DNA from: Thermomicrobium sp. CFH 73360
Lineage (GTDB): Bacteria > Chloroflexota > Chloroflexia > Thermomicrobiales > Thermomicrobiaceae
Reading direction: 5' to 3'
DNA length: 64,000 bases
Assembly: GCF_023806465.1 (NCBI RefSeq)
Contig: NZ_JAMSLS010000001.1
Location: 620,001-684,000, forward strand
How positions within the stretch are numbered: position 1 is the stretch's first letter; every line of letters starts with the position of its first letter. The position numbers were made by a program, and so were the translations under genes. This document shows positions 16,727-26,578 of the stretch, in pieces. The notes under the pieces are model-generated. The model did not search any database. It saw only the letters and a list, made by a program, of their open reading frames with translations, and was not told the DNA's origin.

Positions 16727-17686
16727 TCTGCTCTCTCCGCACGACAGGCGGACGATACCGGCTCAACTCGGCCATCCAATGACCATGCCACTGTATCCAT
16801 CCCTGCTGGACCGACCCGCACCTCCAGCATGCCTCGTTCCACTCGGGACCGGCACTGCTGGGCAGCACCGTCTTGGAGCTCCGTCCACCCCTCGCTCATC
16901 GTTTCGCCCGACCTCGCCTCTCCCACCCCAGCGGTGCCGGAGAATACCGCCACAGCCGCATTCTGGGCAGCAGACCCAACGCATGTCCCGGAGCTATCTT
17001 CCCCCGGAGGACACCCCTGCAAACCTCTGGGCACGCTTGCAGATTGGTTGGGTCGGCGGTACCACCAAGTGCCCCAGAGGAGCGGTTCGCGCCAATTCCT
17101 TACCATCGGATCGTGCCAGGCGAAGCCCCAACAGACGCGATCGCCCGCCACCGACCACTGCTCGCCCAATTCCAGGAGAGGAAATAGCGAACCTGTTTGA
17201 TCAACGATTGGGGAAAGCACGCGCTGATTGCGCAGTTCTCAGGTGGCTGCTGAATACGGGTTGCACCCGCTACGGAAGAGGCTCACCCCGGACACCTCCG
17301 ATGGCTCAAGGGGCCGCTTTACCGCCGCGCGTGTCTATCCAGCTCTGCTCGACCATCCACGGGTTTTTGTGACCCACTGCGCATGCCGGGAAGCAACCAC
17401 CTCTCCGCTCCTGCTGAGCGCGAGGGAGTGCCTACCACTCGGCTGATCACTTGGCCGATCTGATGCTGTGCTGCAGCTGACCTGAGATCGTGCCTACACT
17501 GGCCGCACTATGGGGATTTCGCGCATCACAAGTAGCCTCCGAACGCTCGAAGCTCGTCGGATGTTGGACGGCCCCTTTATGCGCATCTCAAGGAGCCACT
17601 GAACCCCTTAAGGACTCGCGCCCACCCACGCGGCCAATTCCAGGGATCCTTCTCACTACATCCATGAGTGCCCTATTCGCGATCGC
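16727..17686. other. Intergenic region of about 1 kb, no gene seen
   Basis: Frames on both strands run through this stretch, including one of 280 codons on the minus strand that also overlaps both pilins, but all give tryptophan/arginine/proline-rich translations without family character. No RNA gene fold was recognised. Confidence 0.45.
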
Positions 17687-18823
17687 TCACACGCCGAGCA
17701 CCTCTTTTATCCGTTCGAAGAGTCCCTTGCGGTGTGCTTCACGAACATCCGGCCGCTCCAGCGACTCGGCGAGTTCCGCAAAGAGCTCCCGCTGTCGGGG
17801 AGTCAGTTCGGTCGGCACAACAACACGTACCGTCACAATAAGATCGCCGCGGTGCCCCGTGCCAAGTTCCGGCACGCCCCTCCCTCGCAGACGGAAACGC
17901 TGCCCCGGCTGTGTCCCCGGTGGGATGGTCAGCAGCACCGGACCATCGACTGTGGGCACTTCGACTTCGGCACCGAGCGCCGCCTGCGCGACGTTAATCG
18001 GTACGTCCAGGTAAAGTGTTGTCCCCTCACGGCGGAACAGTTCATGTGGTCGTACCCGCACATGGACATACAGGTTGCCTGGTGGCGCACCCGGCTCGCC
18101 ATGCTCTCCTTCGCCGGTCAACCGGAGTGTCGCACCGTCCTCGATCCCAGCCGGGATCTCCAGGCGCACCGTCCGGCGCCGCAGCAGCCGGCCGCGTCCA
18201 CGACATGTCGGGCAAGGATCGGCGATCACCCGACCTTCGCCACCGCAGTGGCTGCAGGTCGTCGCGGTGATCATCGCACCGAGGATCGTCTGCTGGTAGC
18301 GACGCAGTTGTCCACTGCCGCCACAGACAGGACAGGTGACGGGTTGCGCACCGTGGCGCATCCGGGTGCCGCGGCAATCAGGGCAGATCTCCAGTCGCTC
18401 GATTTCAAGCTCTTTCTCAACGCCGCGCAGCGCCTCCTCAAACTCCAGCTCGATCGTCGCCTCAAGGTCGGCACCCCGTGCTGGGCGACGTCGGCTAGCC
18501 CCCGTCATGTCACCAAAGAACGAGTCGAAGAGGTCGGTGAACAGTGAACCGAACCCAAACGGGTCGGCACTCGCCCCCGAATTCCCGCCCACGCCGACCT
18601 GCACACCGGCGTGACCAAAGCGATCGTAGGCTGCACGCTTGTCCGGGTCGCTCAGCACTTCGTACGCTTCGTTGATTTCCTTAAATTTTTCCTCGGCGTC
18701 CGGCGATTTATTGACGTCCGGGTGGTACTGCCGCGCGAGCCGACGATAGGCTCGCCGGATCTCATCCTGACTCGCCGTACGACTGACGCCGAGTACCTCG
18801 TAGTAGTCCCGCTTCGTCCCCAT
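17687..18823 (-). CDS. dnaJ: Chaperone DnaJ (Hsp40)
   Basis: 378 residues. J domain at 1-70 with the HPD motif in [20 protein letters not shown], a short Gly/Phe linker ([17 protein letters not shown]), the zinc centre with four CxxC pairs (CPDC, CPVC, CSHC, CPTC; about 147-205), and the C-terminal beta domains. It stimulates DnaK ATPase and delivers unfolded proteins. The first zinc repeat reads CPDCRGTR rather than CxxCxGxG, a small departure. Start ATG 18821-18823 has GGGG eight bases upstream. No grpE, dnaK or hrcA lies next to it. Confidence 0.95.
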   Translation of the reverse strand: MGTKRDYYEVLGVSRTASQDEIRRAYRRLARQYHPDVNKSPDAEEKFKEINEAYEVLSDPDKRAAYDRFGHAGVQVGVGGNSGASADPFGFGSLFTDLFDSFFGDMTGASRRRPARGADLEATIELEFEEALRGVEKELEIERLEICPDCRGTRMRHGAQPVTCPVCGGSGQLRRYQQTILGAMITATTCSHCGGEGRVIADPCPTCRGRGRLLRRRTVRLEIPAGIEDGATLRLTGEGEHGEPGAPPGNLYVHVRVRPHELFRREGTTLYLDVPINVAQAALGAEVEVPTVDGPVLLTIPPGTQPGQRFRLRGRGVPELGTGHRGDLIVTVRVVVPTELTPRQRELFAELAESLERPDVREAHRKGLFERIKEVLGV

Positions 18824-19688
18824 GCGCAAACCCCTGCCTTATGGGCAACCGGCACACCCGCCGAGTCTGATATGGAGTATAGCAAGGTGGAGGCCGCGAA
18901 CAGTCACATGGCTGAATGAGCCCGCATGCCGCGCTGCTTCGCCCTTTGGAGCTTGCTCTCTGAGCAGAACCGTCGTCCCACACCATACCGTCAGGCACTA
19001 TACAGGCGGAGAGGGTGAGCGCAGCAGCGTGATCAGTCACTGCTGCTTCGGCAACCAGTACATTCGCCGGCGCTTTTCCCGCTGTCTCCCAAGTGCCATG
19101 CCTTCTGTCACACGGTATGCGGGCATCTCTCCCGCGAGGGAAATCCACCAACCGCTGTCTGCACCGGTTGGTTGGATCAGTTCACTGCAGGCGGTCACAG
19201 GAGGTTCCCTGGAGACTGATCCACGCTGCCAGCAGCCTCTGGCGCTCCTGCCGATTGGAAGGGACGGCTGTGCTTCTCTGAGCCAGTGCTGCTGCACGCT
19301 ACGCTGCTGCAGAAAGAACGCACCCACAATTCTTTTGGTCGTCGCGCACGGAGCTGGCGCACGCAACGCCGCCGACAGCAACGCCGGGCACGCGTGCACC
19401 AACGGAGTAGCTTCTCGGGCCCCACGACGCGCCGCTTCCCTGAACACCGGTGACTCTGTCGAGCGCTACACCAAGACGCCAAGGTACGCCTCGGGTGCGG
19501 TCGCCCCCGCCGCCCGCCTCCTCCCTGCAAATGACCGCAACGGACGACGTGTCTCTGCCTGGACTTCCGGCCGGTCTATCAGGTGAGGCCGCTGCGGTGC
19601 AGTCGTTGCACAAGGCTGATCGCCATCCGACCAGCTTCTGGTCGCCGTCGCGCGCAGGACACCACGTAACTGGCACCATTGCCCGGAG
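18824..19688. other. Intergenic region, no gene seen
   Basis: Nearly 900 bases between divergent dnaJ and the MocR-type regulator. Open frames are present but compositionally random. No CIRCE element (TTAGCACTC-N9-GAGTGCTAA) was seen near dnaJ. Confidence 0.45.
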
Positions 19689-19722
19689 CCATCCAATGAC
19701 AGGAAGTGGACGGATTGGATGG
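19689..19722. promoter_or_regulatory. Inverted repeat, candidate operator of the PLP regulator
   Basis: CCATCCAAT (19689-19697) and ATTGGATGG (19714-19722) are perfect 9-base complements separated by 16 bases. A -10-like TACAAT lies at 19734-19739 with no good -35 box at normal spacing, as expected for an activated promoter. Position, about 80-115 bases upstream of the regulator that heads the pdxST genes, suggests autoregulation. Confidence 0.5.
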
Positions 19723-19802
19723 TTCAGCAGTGCTACAATGGTCGTTGGCACCCGGTATTGACCGCCGTAGGTTTTGGATGAGGTCGAGCAGAGGAGAGGT
19801 CC

Positions 19803-21305
19803 ATGCAGATCCAACTCGACCGTACAACTCGAACACCACTCTACCGCCAGTTAGCCCAACAGCTGCGTCGTCGTATCTTGAGTGGTGAGCTTCCGCCTGG
19901 CACGCGGCTCCCTCCGGAACGGCGCCTCGCCGCCATGCTTGGGGTGAACCGCAGTACGGTGGTGAGTGCCTACCGAGAACTCGCTGCGGAAGGACTCATT
20001 TCCGGCCACGTGGGACGCGGCACCGTGGTCATTGATCATCGGCGGCCAGCAGCGCCTGAGTGGCCCGCCGGCGGTGTCCCGTGGCCACAGCTGTTTGCTC
20101 CACTCGCCTCGCTCCTCTACGACCCGGCACTCGAAGACGCAGCACTCGCCTCCTCCCGGTCCGACGTGATTAGCTTTGCTACGGGACTCCCAGCTCCTGA
20201 GCTCTATCCCATCAGCGTGGTCCGGCAACTCCTCGACGAGGCGTTGCATCGCGAAGGGCCGCGCCTTCTCCAATACTGCCCGAGTGAAGGCTATCCCCCG
20301 CTGCGCGAGGCGATTGCCGCCTGGTCCCAGCGTTGGGGGATCCGTTGCAGTCCCGACCAGGTCCTCGTCGTCTCCGGCTCGCAGCAGGGGTTGTACCTCA
20401 TTGCTCGCGCCCTGCTCGAGCCTGGGGACCTGGTCGCGGTGGAAGCACCGACCTATGTCGGGGCTCTGCAGGTGTTCCGTGCAGTGGGAGCTCGCCTACT
20501 CCCGGTGCCGGTCGACGATTATGGTATGCGGGTCAGCGTGCTGGAGCAGGCTCTAGAGCACCGCCGCCCCAAGCTCATCTACACGCTGCCGACATTCCAG
20601 AACCCCTCCGGCGCCACACTCTCACTCGACCGCCGCCAGCGACTCCTGGAACTGGCCGCACGAGCCGGCATCCCGGTGATCGAGGACGACCCATACCGCG
20701 AGCTCTGGTACGAGGCACCTCCAGCATCTCCGCTCGCCGCGCTTGACGACGCCGGCGTCGTGATCTCTCTGACCACCGTCTCCAAGATCCTGTTCCCAGG
20801 GTTCCGGATCGGTTGGGTCATTGCCCCTTGGCCGGTCATTCATCAGCTGACTCTCGTCAAACAGCTGGTTGATCTCGACACCAATCCGCTTATGCAGTGG
20901 GCGGTGTGGGCATTCATCGAGCGGGGGCTCCTGCTCCCACACCTCGAGACACTGCGTGCAGCTTATCGGGAACGTCGCGATGTCCTCGTCGCTGCGCTCC
21001 GTGCTGAACTCGGCACAGCGTTGCGTTTCCGCGTGCCGGGTGGCGGGCTCTACTTCTGGTGCGAACTTGCCGAGGGAGTGCGTGCACGAGATCTCTTGCC
21101 GGAAGCTGCTCAGCGCGGCGTGGCCTTTACACCCGGTGAGAGCTTCTTTCCTGATCCAACAGTTGGCCGCGCCTTCCTGCGCCTCAACTTCACCTACCCG
21201 GCACCAGCAACGCTGGTCGAAGGAGTACGCCGCCTTGCAGCAGCACTCCGGGCTCTGCAGACCGCGCATGCGGTGCGCGAGCGAGCAAGTGCACCGATCG
21301 TGTAG
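19803..21305 (+). CDS. pdxR: MocR/PdxR-type regulator (GntR helix-turn-helix fused to aminotransferase fold)
   Basis: 500 residues. N-terminal GntR-type winged helix ([20 protein letters not shown] through [19 protein letters not shown], residues 12-65), then a class I aminotransferase domain from about 120. The PLP-lysine is expected in [18 protein letters not shown], and [10 protein letters not shown] and [10 protein letters not shown] are the usual cofactor-pocket strands. MocR proteins use bound PLP as effector. PdxR members activate PLP synthesis genes, and here pdxS and pdxT follow directly, so PdxR is the best reading; the exact ligand response is inferred. ATG at 19803 follows GAGGAGAGG. 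An inverted repeat upstream may be its site. Confidence 0.88.
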   Translation: MQIQLDRTTRTPLYRQLAQQLRRRILSGELPPGTRLPPERRLAAMLGVNRSTVVSAYRELAAEGLISGHVGRGTVVIDHRRPAAPEWPAGGVPWPQLFAPLASLLYDPALEDAALASSRSDVISFATGLPAPELYPISVVRQLLDEALHREGPRLLQYCPSEGYPPLREAIAAWSQRWGIRCSPDQVLVVSGSQQGLYLIARALLEPGDLVAVEAPTYVGALQVFRAVGARLLPVPVDDYGMRVSVLEQALEHRRPKLIYTLPTFQNPSGATLSLDRRQRLLELAARAGIPVIEDDPYRELWYEAPPASPLAALDDAGVVISLTTVSKILFPGFRIGWVIAPWPVIHQLTLVKQLVDLDTNPLMQWAVWAFIERGLLLPHLETLRAAYRERRDVLVAALRAELGTALRFRVPGGGLYFWCELAEGVRARDLLPEAAQRGVAFTPGESFFPDPTVGRAFLRLNFTYPAPATLVEGVRRLAAALRALQTAHAVRERASAPIV

Positions 21306-21334
21306 TTCCGAACAGGACCAGAAAGGAGGAGCCG

Positions 21335-22237
21335 ATGATTGGCGCGAACAGCAATATCGATCAGGCGACCTGGCGGACCAAAGTTGGTCTAGCCCAGATG
21401 CTCAAGGGGGGCGTCATCATGGACGTGGTAACCCCTGAGCAAGCCCAGATTGCCGAGGAAGCGGGAGCTGTGGCGGTCATGGCACTCGAGCGCGTGCCCG
21501 CTGACATTCGACGCGAAGGCGGGGTGGCCCGGATGGCCGATCCCGATCGGATTTTGCGCATTAAGGAGGCTGTCACGATTCCTGTCATGGCCAAGGTCAG
21601 GATCGGCCACTTTGCCGAGGCACAGATCTTGGAAGCGCTCGGTGTCGACTTCATCGACGAGAGTGAGGTGTTGACCCCAGCAGATGACCGCTACCACATT
21701 GACAAGCATGCCTTCCGCGTTCCCTTTGTCTGTGGCGCTCGTGATCTTGGTGAAGCGCTCCGCCGTGTAGCCGAGGGAGCGGCGATGATCCGCAGCAAGG
21801 GTGAGGCCGGCACCGGCAACATCGTCGAGGCGGTCCGCCACTTGCGGGACATCCTTGATGGGATTCGGCGGCTCACTGCGTTGCCTCGTGAGGAACTCGT
21901 GACAGCGGCCAAAGAGCTGGGGGCTCCGCACGAACTCGTTCGGGAGGTCGCCGAGCAAGGACGGCTACCCGTCGTTCTTTTCTGCGCCGGCGGTGTTGCC
22001 ACGCCAGCCGATGCCGCGCTGGTGATGCAACTCGGAGCAGAGGGAGTGTTCGTCGGCTCAGGGATCTTCAAGTCGGAGAACCCCTTTGCCCGCGCGAAAG
22101 CGATCGTCGAAGCAGTCACCCACTACCGGGATCCGGAAGTCCTCGCTCGAGTCTCGCGTGGCCTTGGTGAGGCGATGCCAGGGATCGATATCGTATCGCT
22201 CGCGCCCGAACAGCGCTTAGCACCACGCGGCTGGTGA
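21335..22237 (+). CDS. pdxS: Pyridoxal 5'-phosphate synthase lyase subunit PdxS
   Basis: 300 residues. The (beta/alpha)8 barrel makes PLP from ribose 5-phosphate, glyceraldehyde 3-phosphate and ammonia. Catalytic residues are in place: D30 (GGVIMDVVT), K87 ([14 protein letters not shown]) and K155 ([15 protein letters not shown]), each offset by six from the B. subtilis D24, K81 and K149. The start has AAAGGAGGAGCCG directly upstream. It lies 29 bases after the regulator and 9 bases before pdxT. Confidence 0.97.
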   Translation: MIGANSNIDQATWRTKVGLAQMLKGGVIMDVVTPEQAQIAEEAGAVAVMALERVPADIRREGGVARMADPDRILRIKEAVTIPVMAKVRIGHFAEAQILEALGVDFIDESEVLTPADDRYHIDKHAFRVPFVCGARDLGEALRRVAEGAAMIRSKGEAGTGNIVEAVRHLRDILDGIRRLTALPREELVTAAKELGAPHELVREVAEQGRLPVVLFCAGGVATPADAALVMQLGAEGVFVGSGIFKSENPFARAKAIVEAVTHYRDPEVLARVSRGLGEAMPGIDIVSLAPEQRLAPRGW

Positions 22238-22246
22238 GGAGGAGCC

Positions 22247-22861
22247 ATGTCGCGTCTCATCGGCGTCCTGGCACTGCAGGGAGACTTTGCCGAACATCTC
22301 CACGTGCTCCGGCGCATCGGTGTTGAAGGACGTGAAGTGCGCCGACCGGCAGATCTGGAAGGGGTTGCCGGCCTGATCATTCCGGGCGGCGAGAGCACCA
22401 CCATTGGTCGGCTCCTGGAGCGGTTTGAGCTGGTTGAGCCGATCCGTGCTCTTGCGCAAGCGGGCCGACCAATTTGGGGCACGTGTGCGGGCCTCATTGT
22501 GCTTGCTCGGGAGGTGGTCGCCGAAACACGAGCACGGCACCAGCCGCTGCTTGGGCTCCTTGATGTTGTCATCCGCCGCAACGCGTTTGGCTCCCAACGT
22601 GAGAGCTTTGAATGTGACCTCCTCGTCGAGCCACTCGGACTCCCACTCCTGCGGGCCGTCTTCATCCGTGCACCGGTGGTGGAGGTCGTTGGCCCGACGG
22701 TGGAGGTCCTGGCACGTCTTCCGGATGGAACACCAGTTGCAGTGCGGCAGGGGCCGCTGATTGGCACTGCCTTCCATCCAGAACTCACCGACGATCTCCG
22801 GTTTCACCGCTGGTTCTGCAGCCTCGCCACGCCTGCAGCCAGTCTGCAGTCAACGGCGTAA
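22247..22861 (+). CDS. pdxT: Pyridoxal 5'-phosphate synthase glutaminase subunit PdxT
   Basis: 204 residues, class I glutaminase. Seen: IIPGGESTTIGRLL (residues 44-57), nucleophile C80 in WGTCAGLIVLA, and the H177/E179 pair in GTAFHPELTDD. It supplies ammonia to PdxS in the 12+12 complex. ATG 22247 is preceded by GAGGAGCC. It is the last gene of the unit. Confidence 0.97.
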   Translation: MSRLIGVLALQGDFAEHLHVLRRIGVEGREVRRPADLEGVAGLIIPGGESTTIGRLLERFELVEPIRALAQAGRPIWGTCAGLIVLAREVVAETRARHQPLLGLLDVVIRRNAFGSQRESFECDLLVEPLGLPLLRAVFIRAPVVEVVGPTVEVLARLPDGTPVAVRQGPLIGTAFHPELTDDLRFHRWFCSLATPAASLQSTA

Positions 22862-23522
22862 GGCGGTTTTCTCGCCACCGCGCATGCAGCAGTCCAGATC
22901 ATTCTGTACAGCCGAAGCGCGGTGGTCCGTTTTGGCGGGGCCTACCGTGACACACCTTGTTGTGAACGCAGCGGCCCCATTTAGGGGCAGCAGACCATCG
23001 CTGCCAAGAGTGACGGGCAAAAGACACCTCCCCGGCCTGCTCCCGTTGCCGGGCCAGTCAACGAAGCATCCTCCCTCCACAGACCGGCGATGGACGGCCC
23101 GGGATGCTTCCAGCGCAGGCGTCTTGGCTTTTGCGAGAGCGACATACCAGGAGAACGGCTCAGAAGCTACCATGTCTTATTCTCTGCTTGCCAGCTGTCA
23201 GGCACGTGGGTAGAACAGTACAGTTCCTGTCACCAGGCAGAGACGTCGTGGAGTACAGACAACCTCTCCCGAGGAGTCTCTGGAGGTCCTGTCTCGCATC
23301 GACTCTGCTTACTTTGCGTCCCGCCTCTCGGGCAATCAGCTCACCGCAAACAACCGTCGCAATGTGTGGTGCTAGGCCCCTACCAGGGAGTACGGGGATA
23401 CGGCACTGGCGCCGCGACCAGATTGCGCACCGCACGGACGATATTGTCGCAGAGTGGAAACCTTGGTCGCAGCCCAGGCATCTCTGCCATGATGGGAGGA
23501 GCCAAGAGAAGGAGGAGGACAG
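22862..23522. other. Intergenic region with one inverted repeat
   Basis: No gene seen over 660 bases. GAAGCATCC (23063-23071) is complementary to GGATGCTTC (23102-23110), a 9-base stem with a 30-base loop; its role is unknown. GAAGGAGGAGGACAG just before 23523 is a strong ribosome site for the next gene. Confidence 0.45.
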
Positions 23523-24611
23523 ATGGGACTCGAACTTCCGACACTCGGCAAGATCTCGCGCGAGGTGTTCGATCAGATTATCTTGCCCAATCTCGGTGCC
23601 CCGTCACCACAGGTGCTCGTGCCGCCACAGCACGGAGTTGACGTTGGTATTGTCGACCTCGGGAACGGGCTGGTGATGGCCGTGACCACTGACCCAGTGT
23701 TTGTGGTTCCGGCCTACGGCTGGGAGCGAGCGGCCTGGTTTGCGATTCACATCCTCGCTTCCGATGCAGTCACGAGCGGGCTACGGCCGACCTACCTGGC
23801 GATTGACCTCAATCTGCCGCTCGAAATTACCGCGGAGGAGCTTGCGCTGCTCTGGACGACGATGCACCGCGTCTGTGCTGAACTCGGGATTGCCATCGTT
23901 GCTGGACACACCGCACGGTACGAAGGATGCAACTATCCCATGGTCGGTGGCGCGGCGGTGCTGGCGATTGGTCCGGCGGACCGCTATGTTACCCCGAAGA
24001 TGGCACGGGTCGGCGATGTGGTGGTTGTGACTAAGGGAGCGGCGATTGAAGCTGCGGGACTGTTTGCGGTGAGCTTCCCGGAGCAGATTGCGGCGGCGTA
24101 CGGGCGAGAATTTGCGGAGCGGGCACAGGAACTCTTTTGGCAGATGACGGTGGTGGAAGATGCGCTGACCGCGGTGAGTATCGGCGTCCGCGATGATGGG
24201 GTGACGGCGATGCACGATGCCACGGAGTGTGGCGTCTTAGGGGGGCTAGTGGAAGTGGCCGAGGCGTCTGGAGTGGGCATGCGGATCGAACAGGAGCGGA
24301 TCATCCTGCGCGAGGATGTTGCGAAGATCTGTGCGCTGTTTGGGATGGATCCATATGCGGCGATCAGCGAGGGGACATTGATCATCACAGTGCGCCCGCA
24401 CAAGGCGGATGCCCTCCTTGCAGCCTTGCAGGCCAAGGGGATAGCAGCGAGCATCGTTGGTGAGGTGGTACCGCCAGAGCAGGGGTTGACGCTGGTCGTT
24501 GGGGGTAAGGAGCACCCACTGGTGCACCCGCGTGTCGATCCCTTCTGGGCCGCTTTTGGCCGAGCGATGGCGAGCACGCAGCAGAGTAGTGAGGGCGCAA
24601 CTACTTTCTGA
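23523..24611 (+). CDS. AIR synthase (PurM/HypE/ThiL) superfamily protein
   Basis: 362 residues. The two-domain PurM fold is evident: GVDVGIVDLGNGLVMAVTTDPV with the ATP/metal acidic strand, FAIHILASDAVTSGLRP (residues about 75-92), then the C-terminal domain with VRDDGVTAMHDATECGVLGGLVEVAEASGVGM, which is close to HypE (hydrogenase cyanide ligand synthesis). It lacks an obvious C-terminal PRIC/V cysteine tail of true HypE, so a HypE-like paralogue acting on a different phosphate or nucleotide substrate is more likely. No hyp or hydrogenase gene is nearby. It converges on the cas operon end. Confidence 0.78.
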   Translation: MGLELPTLGKISREVFDQIILPNLGAPSPQVLVPPQHGVDVGIVDLGNGLVMAVTTDPVFVVPAYGWERAAWFAIHILASDAVTSGLRPTYLAIDLNLPLEITAEELALLWTTMHRVCAELGIAIVAGHTARYEGCNYPMVGGAAVLAIGPADRYVTPKMARVGDVVVVTKGAAIEAAGLFAVSFPEQIAAAYGREFAERAQELFWQMTVVEDALTAVSIGVRDDGVTAMHDATECGVLGGLVEVAEASGVGMRIEQERIILREDVAKICALFGMDPYAAISEGTLIITVRPHKADALLAALQAKGIAASIVGEVVPPEQGLTLVVGGKEHPLVHPRVDPFWAAFGRAMASTQQSSEGATTF

Positions 24612-24651
24612 AGCGGGACAACTCCTCTGTAGGTTGGACAGCGCAGGAGCC

Positions 24652-24915
24652 CTAAACAAGCTGCGACGGTGCATTCTTTACGATACCGATCGTGACGCGC
24701 TTAGCCACTGAGGCCTGTGGAAGGATGTAGAATTGCACGGTGTCATTGTCCTGGTCGATGGCCCGCTCCAGTTCCTGCTGGAGGCGGCGGAGCTGTGCAG
24801 GAGTCAATTCTCCCTCGAGGAGAGAGTTCTGCACCCAGGTTAAGTACTTGCGGCAAATCTTGAGTACTCGTGCGACCCGTTCCACCCCCACGTCATAGGC
24901 GACGATGACGTACAT
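24652..24915 (-). CDS. cas2: CRISPR-associated endoribonuclease/integrase subunit Cas2
   Basis: 87 residues, normal for Cas2. Ferredoxin-like fold beginning MYVIVAYDVGVERVARV with the conserved Asp (D9) after the first strand, then RKYLTWVQNSLLEGELT, typical of type I-B proteins. Cas2 bridges two Cas1 dimers during spacer integration. It is last in the operon, 74 bases after cas1. Confidence 0.95.
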   Translation of the reverse strand: MYVIVAYDVGVERVARVLKICRKYLTWVQNSLLEGELTPAQLRRLQQELERAIDQDNDTVQFYILPQASVAKRVTIGIVKNAPSQLV

Positions 24916-24989
24916 CCCGACTCCCGTTTCCTCTGAGTTCCTGAGGTGCTGTTAGGAAGCATACCGAGGAGAGGAGCGACCCGGTGACG

Positions 24990-25976
24990 TTAGCCGCGTA
25001 GTGCGAAGGGCAAGAACTCCTGCTCTCCAAGCAAATGCTTCTCGATCTTGTACAGCTCGAGCCGCAGCGTGGTGCGGTAGGAAACCGAACGATTGAGCGT
25101 GGGATGACGGTACGTCTCTTGTAGCGTTTGTTCCCAGGCCTCGACGACCAATTTGCGGCCATCGTCGTCGAGGAAGACCCCTTCAGCACCAGTCACGAAG
25201 TGCCGTCGTTGGAGCTGTCCCCGGTTGACGAGGCGAAAGATGAGGCGGTCAACGAGCACCGGCTTGAAGATCTCGGCTACATCAAGATTGAGCGTATGGC
25301 GACGGAAATTCGTCTCATGAAGATACCCGATGCGCGGATCCAGGTGCGTCTGATAGATCTGTGCCAGGACAGCGGTGTAGAGAAGCGAGTTCCCGAATGA
25401 AATCAGTGCGTTCGTTTCGTCGCGAGGCGGGCGACGCGTGCGCGGACCGAATGGGAACTCGGCGTCGATGATGCGAGGCCAGACAGCGTAATAGGCTTCT
25501 CGCGCATGCCCCTCCAGCGCCATGAGTGCAGTCGGCGAGTCTGCCGCATCGAGACCGGCCAGTGCCTGGTCAACGACCTCCAGTGCCTCTTGAACGTCGA
25601 CCTGCCGGCGACGGTAATACAGGAGGACGGTGCGGATATTCCGGAGCGACCCGCGGACAAACGCCCGAGCGAGCAAGAGGCGCCGTGATTGGTCTAAATA
25701 GTGTTCGACCTGGCGGAGAATGAGGGCACCGCTGGCGAGGTACTCACGCGGATAGAATGTCCCAGAGTAGTAGCCGTAGCGGTTGAAGAAGTGGAGGAGG
25801 ATCCCCTCGCGAGCCATGAACTCGAGGAAGCGCTTATTCAGGTCAACTTCACCGAAGATATAGAGTTCGCTGACCTGCTCGACCGGGAGGAAGCGCTTGC
25901 CCTCGTCGGTTTCCAGGACGATCGTATTCTGGTGCCGGGCAAGTCTTCCCGAAGAGAAGACATAGACCGGTTTCAT
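24990..25976 (-). CDS. cas1: CRISPR-associated integrase Cas1 (type I-B)
   Basis: 328 residues from MKPVYVFSSG. The metal triad is visible: E155 in LMALEGHAREAYY, H220 in GYLHETNFRR and E235 in LNLDVAEIFKPVLVDR. It integrates protospacer DNA at the leader end of the array with Cas2. The ATG overlaps the cas4 stop in ATGA, so translation is coupled; a longer frame inside cas4 was rejected. Confidence 0.97.
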   Translation of the reverse strand: MKPVYVFSSGRLARHQNTIVLETDEGKRFLPVEQVSELYIFGEVDLNKRFLEFMAREGILLHFFNRYGYYSGTFYPREYLASGALILRQVEHYLDQSRRLLLARAFVRGSLRNIRTVLLYYRRRQVDVQEALEVVDQALAGLDAADSPTALMALEGHAREAYYAVWPRIIDAEFPFGPRTRRPPRDETNALISFGNSLLYTAVLAQIYQTHLDPRIGYLHETNFRRHTLNLDVAEIFKPVLVDRLIFRLVNRGQLQRRHFVTGAEGVFLDDDGRKLVVEAWEQTLQETYRHPTLNRSVSYRTTLRLELYKIEKHLLGEQEFLPFALRG

Positions 25977-26578
25977 CGCTGCGTCTTCTCCGCCGTTGAG
26001 ACCTGTCGAGTAGGACGACGCCGCGGTGTTGCCTGCGATTCTTCGTCTGCCTCCGAGACCCAACAGAATTCATAATAGGCACAGTGTGTACATGCCGGAA
26101 TCCGTACGGGAGGTGGAGGAACGGGGCGGGCGAGGAGTTGTTCGATGCGCGTGATTGCTTGGCGCACCGCGGCCTCTAGTTCGGGTGTTAGTTCGACCGG
26201 TTCAACGCGACGCTGCTCGGGATAGCGGAGTTCACCACGGACGTGGAGGCCGGCCTCACGGAGTCGGAGGAGGTAATAGCCGAGCTGGAGGCGTTGGGCG
26301 TGTTGGGCACGCGGCGAGCGCTTCACCTCGCCGATAACGAGTGCCTCATCCTCCTCGGCATCAGTGGGGCGACGTCGGAGCACGTCGACTTTCATGCCGG
26401 GGAGGGCAAGTTCCTTGCGTTCGCGCGGATAGGCAGATTCAGCGAGCACCCGACCCAGCGCCAGGAGCTCGTGGTCGCGGTACGGCTCGATTGCATGTGC
26501 CATAAGCCATGCCTGGCGCGGGCAGATAGCAACGTACCAGATAAGCGTTCCGGTCACACGAATTGGTTCAGATCCCAT
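25973..26578 (-). CDS. cas4: CRISPR-associated exonuclease Cas4
   Basis: 201 residues. RecB-family nuclease core with D65 (MKVDVLRR) and E84/K86 (VIGEVKRSPR) plus the four iron-sulphur cysteines C19, C163, C166 and C172 (ACTHCAYYEFC). Cas4 trims prespacers and sets PAM orientation. It starts inside the last codons of cas3 (25-base overlap). A basic tail follows the last cysteine. Confidence 0.94.
   Translation of the reverse strand: MGSEPIRVTGTLIWYVAICPRQAWLMAHAIEPYRDHELLALGRVLAESAYPRERKELALPGMKVDVLRRRPTDAEEDEALVIGEVKRSPRAQHAQRLQLGYYLLRLREAGLHVRGELRYPEQRRVEPVELTPELEAAVRQAITRIEQLLARPVPPPPVRIPACTHCAYYEFCWVSEADEESQATPRRRPTRQVSTAEKTQR

Noticed and set aside
16378-17220. 280-codon minus-strand frame
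   Set aside because: It overlaps both pilin genes and the perfect terminator; the translation is tryptophan/arginine-rich with no family resemblance.
23063-23110. Inverted repeat as a riboswitch before the AIR synthase-like gene
   Set aside because: A single 9-base stem with a 30-base loop and no recognised riboswitch core is too little evidence.
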